Positions 61,152-64,000 of a DNA stretch of 64,000 nt are shown here, one piece after another. The stretch comes from Bacillus renqingensis. Lineage in GTDB: Bacteria > Bacillota > Bacilli > Bacillales > Cytobacillaceae. How positions within the stretch are numbered: position 1 is the stretch's first letter; each line of letters starts with the position of its first letter. The translations under genes were made by a program, and so were the position numbers. The stretch lies in contig NZ_JADDIU010000002.1 of assembly GCF_016464375.1 (NCBI RefSeq), positions 62,001-126,000 of the forward strand, in the 5' to 3' direction. The notes below the pieces were generated by a model. The model was given only the letters and a program-made list of their open reading frames with translations. It did no database searches and was not told the DNA's origin.

Positions 61152-61508
61152 CTATGGGCCAAAACAAAGTGGATGGGTCATGAAAATGTCTCATAACCAT
61201 GTCCTATGGGACAAAACCAAGCAGGTGGAACATGAAAATGTCTTATAGCCACGTCCTATGGGACAAAACCAAGTGAGTGGAACGTAAAAATGTCTCATAG
61301 CCACGTCCTATGGGACAAAACCAAGCGGGTGGAACGTAAAAATGTCCCATAGCCACGTCCTATGGGCCAAAACAAAGTGGATGGGTCATGAAAATGTCTC
61401 ATAGCCACGTCCTATGGGACAAAACCAAGCGGGTGGAACGTAAAAATGTCCCATAGTCACATCCTATGGAACAAAACTAAGCAGATGGAACGTGAAAATG
61501 TTTCATAG
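61152..61508. repeat. Tandem 52-bp hairpin array 2 (seven units)
   Basis: Units start at 61152, 61204, 61256, 61308, 61360, 61412 and 61464, an exact 52-base period identical to array 1. Each has CTATGGGACA, AAAAC, a centre, AAAA and TGTCCCATAG, separated by CCACGTC or similar. Arm variants are mostly G-U-tolerant (TGTCTCATAG, TGTTTCATAG). Units 4 and 6 (44 bases each) are identical and units 1 and 5 share GGGCC, which points to shuffling. It fills the 504-base gap between the Ter island and thyB. Confidence 0.95.
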
Positions 61509-61561
61509 ACCATAGCCATAACCAACTAACTAATTATAAACCTGAGTTAGGAGTGTAAGAC

Positions 61562-62356
61562 TTGAAACAATATTTAGACTTATGTAAGCATGTGCTCGAA
61601 AATGGTATTCTGAAAGGTGACCGGACTGGTACCGGTACTATCAGTACCTTTGGGTATCAAATGAGATGTAATTTGGAGGAAGGTTTTCCCCTTTTAACAA
61701 CGAAAAAGTTGCATTTAAAATCAATCATATATGAACTGCTTTGGTTTTTACAAGGAGATACAAATGTACGCTATTTGCAAGAGCACGGCGTTCGCATTTG
61801 GAACGAATGGGCAGATGAAAACGGAGAACTCGGCCCAATCTATGGACATCAATGGCGTTCCTGGACTGGAGCTGATGGAACAACCGTTGACCAAATCAGC
61901 GAACTAATCGAGCAAATTAAAACGAATCCAAATTCACGAAGATTACTCGTTAATGCATGGAATGTTGCTGAAATCAATCAAATGGCACTGCCGCCGTGCC
62001 ACTGCATGTTCCAATTTTATGTTGCCGATGGCAAGTTGTCCTGTCAGTTATACCAGCGTTCGGCCGATGTATTTTTGGGAGTACCGTTTAATATTGCTTC
62101 CTATGCAATGCTGACGATGATGATTGCCCAGGTGTGCGGCCTTAAACCGGGTGAATTCATTCATACGTTTGGTGATGTCCATATTTACCAAAATCATATC
62201 GAGCAAGTGAAGCTGCAGTTGACTAGAGAGCCCCGGCCTTTGCCAACATTGAAGATTAATCCGGATGTAAAAGATATTTTCTCCTTCCAATATGAAGATT
62301 TTGTCTTAGAAAATTATCACCCACATCCCCACATAAAAGGGGTAGTCAGTGTATGA
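61562..62356 (+). CDS. thyB: Thymidylate synthase (ThyB, ThyA family)
   Basis: 264-residue folate-dependent enzyme making dTMP. The catalytic Cys146 is in PPCHC, and [49 protein letters not shown] and [10 protein letters not shown] are present. TTG start with AGGAGTG upstream. It overlaps dfrA by four bases, the standard thyB-dfrA operon that recycles dihydrofolate. Preceded by the 52-bp array. Confidence 0.97.
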   Translation: MKQYLDLCKHVLENGILKGDRTGTGTISTFGYQMRCNLEEGFPLLTTKKLHLKSIIYELLWFLQGDTNVRYLQEHGVRIWNEWADENGELGPIYGHQWRSWTGADGTTVDQISELIEQIKTNPNSRRLLVNAWNVAEINQMALPPCHCMFQFYVADGKLSCQLYQRSADVFLGVPFNIASYAMLTMMIAQVCGLKPGEFIHTFGDVHIYQNHIEQVKLQLTREPRPLPTLKINPDVKDIFSFQYEDFVLENYHPHPHIKGVVSV

Positions 62357-62844
62357 TCTCCTTTATTGTTGCAATGGATACAAATCGGGTTATCGGTAAA
62401 AATAATCAATTACCATGGCACTTACCGGAGGATTTAAAGTTTTTCAAACGGACCACGATGGGGCACAAAATCGCGATGGGAAGAAAAACATATGAATCAA
62501 TTGGAAGGCCGCTACCGGGCAGAGACAATTTGATTATCACGCGTCAACGTGGATATCAAGCTAATGGTTGTAAAGTGTTTTACTCGATGAATGATTTTAT
62601 TCATTATTGCCGCGGGCAACATGAGGAGATTTTTGTGATCGGTGGTGCGGAAATTTTTTCCGAGACCTTCGCTTATGCAGACAGGCTATACATTACCCGT
62701 ATTCACCATCAGTTTGAAGGTGATACCTTCTTCCCTGAATTTAATTTAAATGATTGGCTACTCGTTTCTAGTGAAAAGGGAATCAAGGATGAAAAGAATC
62801 CATTTGATTACGAATTTCAAGTCTTTGATCGAAAAGTGAAGTAA
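62353..62844 (+). CDS. dfrA: Dihydrofolate reductase
   Basis: 163-residue enzyme reducing dihydrofolate with NADPH. Conserved [27 protein letters not shown] (with the catalytic acid in PEDL), [16 protein letters not shown] and FVIGGAEIF. The start overlaps the thyB stop (ATGA), and a strong terminator follows. Confidence 0.96.
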   Translation: MISFIVAMDTNRVIGKNNQLPWHLPEDLKFFKRTTMGHKIAMGRKTYESIGRPLPGRDNLIITRQRGYQANGCKVFYSMNDFIHYCRGQHEEIFVIGGAEIFSETFAYADRLYITRIHHQFEGDTFFPEFNLNDWLLVSSEKGIKDEKNPFDYEFQVFDRKVK

Positions 62845-62847
62845 AGT

Positions 62848-62877
62848 AAAAAGCATCAGCAAAAGCTGATGCTTTTT
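62848..62877. terminator. dfrA terminator
   Basis: AAAAAGCATCAGC / GCTGATGCTTTTT, 13-bp stem, loop AAAA; usable in both directions for dfrA and the convergent small gene. Confidence 0.92.
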
Positions 62878-62895
62878 ACATTTTACGAGTAAGTA

Positions 62896-63135
62896 CTAGA
62901 AATTTAATCCATTAATTTCGTATTCGGTTAATTTAGCCAACATGCCGCGGAATTCGTGTGGATGGCAAAATTCCTCCTCACGGAAATGTGTTTTCACCCA
63001 GGTAATTAGTTCTTTTGGGCTATTAAAGTATTCTCCACTCCGGTCGCTTTTTCGAATGGTGTATCTTCCATTGTCATCATCGATTGTCACTTCCACAGGC
63101 AGGGCTCCATCAAAACTACAAAGTGAAAATTCCAT
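62896..63135 (-). CDS. Small conserved hypothetical protein
   Basis: 79-residue acidic protein beginning MEFSLCSFDGALPVEVTIDDDNGRYTIRKSDRSGEYF, then SPKELITWVKTHFREEEFCHPHEFRGMLAKL. It looks like a small beta-hairpin plus helices fold. I use the ATG at 63135 with AAGGAAGTGAG upstream. Convergent to dfrA. No family recognised with confidence. Confidence 0.65.
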   Translation of the reverse strand: MEFSLCSFDGALPVEVTIDDDNGRYTIRKSDRSGEYFNSPKELITWVKTHFREEEFCHPHEFRGMLAKLTEYEINGLNF

Positions 63136-63437
63136 CCCACTCACTTCCTTCTAAAAAATTTTCATTAGTATATGTTACTGATGTTCCAATTATATGCAAA
63201 AATAAATACATTGTCAAAATATTTTAAAAATTTGATTAAAAATTCTGCGTTGACTTCAAAACAGGTTATTGTTACATTGTCTATAGAGATTGAAAACGGC
63301 AATGCTAAATATCACTATTACGTTTTTTTATTGGTTTTGTGAATTTACTATGAATTATTTTGAAAAATTTACCCAAACTAATCATTCAGTACTATAATCG
63401 TAGTAGTAATAACAATAACTATAGGGGAGGTATTTCC
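63136..63437. promoter_or_regulatory. AT-rich promoter region of tatA
   Basis: 302 bases without a gene. A good sigma-A promoter for tatA: TTGACT (63250-63255), 17 bases, TACATT (63273-63278). A second possible -10 (TATAAT) occurs near 63394, closer to the ribosome site GGGGAGG at 63424. Nothing else recognised. Confidence 0.5.
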
Positions 63438-63632
63438 ATGTTTTCAAATATCGGAGTACCCGGATTAATTTTAATTTTAGTGCTGGCATTAATCATTTTT
63501 GGACCAAAGAAGCTGCCTGAAATTGGCCGGGCATTTGGACAGACATTAAAAGAATTCAAAAAGTCAACACGCGAGCTCACGGATGATGTGATGGAAGATA
63601 TTAAGGAAGAAAAGAACAACTTGACGAAATAA
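63438..63632 (+). CDS. tatA: Twin-arginine translocase subunit TatA
   Basis: 64-residue protein with the TatA/TatE layout: one N-terminal membrane helix (about 4-21, [29 protein letters not shown]), [10 protein letters not shown] hinge and an amphipathic helix, then an acidic tail. It forms the pore-like element that exports folded proteins with TatC. GGGGAGG precedes the ATG at 63438. An attenuator-like hairpin separates it from tatC. Confidence 0.95.
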   Translation: MFSNIGVPGLILILVLALIIFGPKKLPEIGRAFGQTLKEFKKSTRELTDDVMEDIKEEKNNLTK

Positions 63633-63663
63633 GGTGTAAGATAAGTCTCTTGCACCTTTTTCT
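63631..63663 (+). terminator. Terminator or attenuator between tatA and tatC
   Basis: AAGGTGTAAGA / TCTTGCACCTT, 11 pairs with one G-U, 6-base loop, then a T-rich tail. It starts at the tatA stop codon; partial read-through would give excess TatA over TatC. Confidence 0.75.
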
Positions 63664-63786
63664 TCTTAGATTTATAACTATATCATGCATGTAAACGTGT
63701 TATTCTCGGCCAAGATGTAGTAAAATGATTTTACTGAACACGTTCAAGCGATTATTTTCAACCTTCGAAATTGGCAGGGGAAGTAA

Positions 63787-64000
63787 ATGGAAGATAAAGA
63801 ACTACAGCTTATTGATCATTTAGAAGAATTACGAAAACGGATTATTATTTCGGCGATTGCCTTTATTGCCTTTTTTATCATTGGTTTTATCTATGTGGAA
63901 GACATCTATAAATGGTTTGTCCGCGATTTAGATGTTAAATTGATGGTTTTGGGACCAAGTGATATTATTTGGATTTATTTTATGATTGCAACTGTCGTAG
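63787..64000 (+). CDS. tatC: Twin-arginine translocase subunit TatC (5' part)
   Basis: First 71 codons, running out of the window. It begins MEDKELQLIDHLEELRKRIIISAIAFIAFF, the TatC N-terminal pattern (HLEELRKR) followed by the first membrane span, and then DIYKWFVRDLDVKLMVLGPSD. AGGGGAAG precedes the ATG. The receptor for twin-arginine signal peptides. Confidence 0.93.
   Translation, partial: MEDKELQLIDHLEELRKRIIISAIAFIAFFIIGFIYVEDIYKWFVRDLDVKLMVLGPSDIIWIYFMIATVV

Noticed and set aside
47673-61508. The 52-bp arrays taken as CRISPR arrays
   Set aside because: The period is 52 bases but the whole unit is repetitive: there are no unique spacers, each unit is itself a palindrome, and no cas gene is in the window.

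Overview
The window is a chromosomal segment of a spore-forming, low-to-moderate GC Bacillaceae (Bacillus/Neobacillus type). The evidence is direct: Bacillus-type RNase P RNA, GpsB, minor spore proteins SspM and SspL, CotD, YppG, RecU-PonA, DynA and BpsAB, all in an order that closely follows the B. subtilis yp* region. A quinol NO reductase and a ba3 oxidase, both absent from B. subtilis 168, favour a facultatively denitrifying relative. The genus is an inference.

Layout. 1-7.6 kb: ponA (3' end outside the window), recU, the ypp genes, sspM, an Hsp20 and a Crp/Fnr regulator. 7.7-15 kb: the mitomycin-repair pair mrfAB behind a LexA-like box, a 31-residue membrane peptide, cotD, ypsA, gpsB, rnpB and an rlmL-type methyltransferase. 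15-23 kb: respiratory genes norZ and cbaA-cbaB-subunit IIa, with an M32 carboxypeptidase and an EamA transporter between them. 23-32.5 kb: bpsAB, a 26-residue peptide gene behind a Fur-boxed sigma-A promoter, dynA, a sulfurtransferase, ypcP, sspL, an RNase H-like protein and a cold-shock gene. 32.9-43 kb: cydABCD, topB, mntR, a DUF3892 gene and metA (TTG start, acetyltransferase type). 43-50.5 kb: fhs, yfmR, cvfC, brxA and ypjP. 50.5-61.1 kb: a tellurite-resistance-type (Ter) stress island. 61.5-64 kb: thyB, dfrA, a small hypothetical, tatA and the start of tatC.

How the genes work together. The Crp/Fnr protein keeps the Arg-Glu-Thr-Val-Ser-Arg recognition helix expected to read TGTGA-N6-TCACA. 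Such palindromes lie upstream of norZ and twice upstream of cydA, with weaker ones upstream of the ba3 oxidase operon. This suggests a local low-oxygen/NO respiratory regulon, possibly shared with Rex. The Ter island holds three TerD proteins, TerC, TelA (YceH), YceG, and a biosynthetic module of a citrate-lyase-like protein, two phosphoribosyltransferase-fold proteins (TRSP and StiP/PELOTA types) and a HAD phosphatase. The general Ter/biosynthetic association has been described computationally, but its product and biochemistry are unknown. Two transcription units in the island begin with near-perfect extracytoplasmic-function sigma promoters (TGAAAC-N16-CGTA), tying it to envelope stress. The island lies between ypjP and thyB, which are near neighbours in B. 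subtilis as I recall it.

The least explained structure is a pair of tandem arrays with an exact 52-bp period (5 units at 47.7 kb, 7 units at 61.2 kb). Every unit is a hairpin with a CTATGGGACA/TGTCCCATAG stem, and most arm differences still allow G-U pairing. A different, complex inverted repeat occurs downstream of metA and between the first terD and terC. No tRNA, CRISPR array, IS element or prophage was seen.
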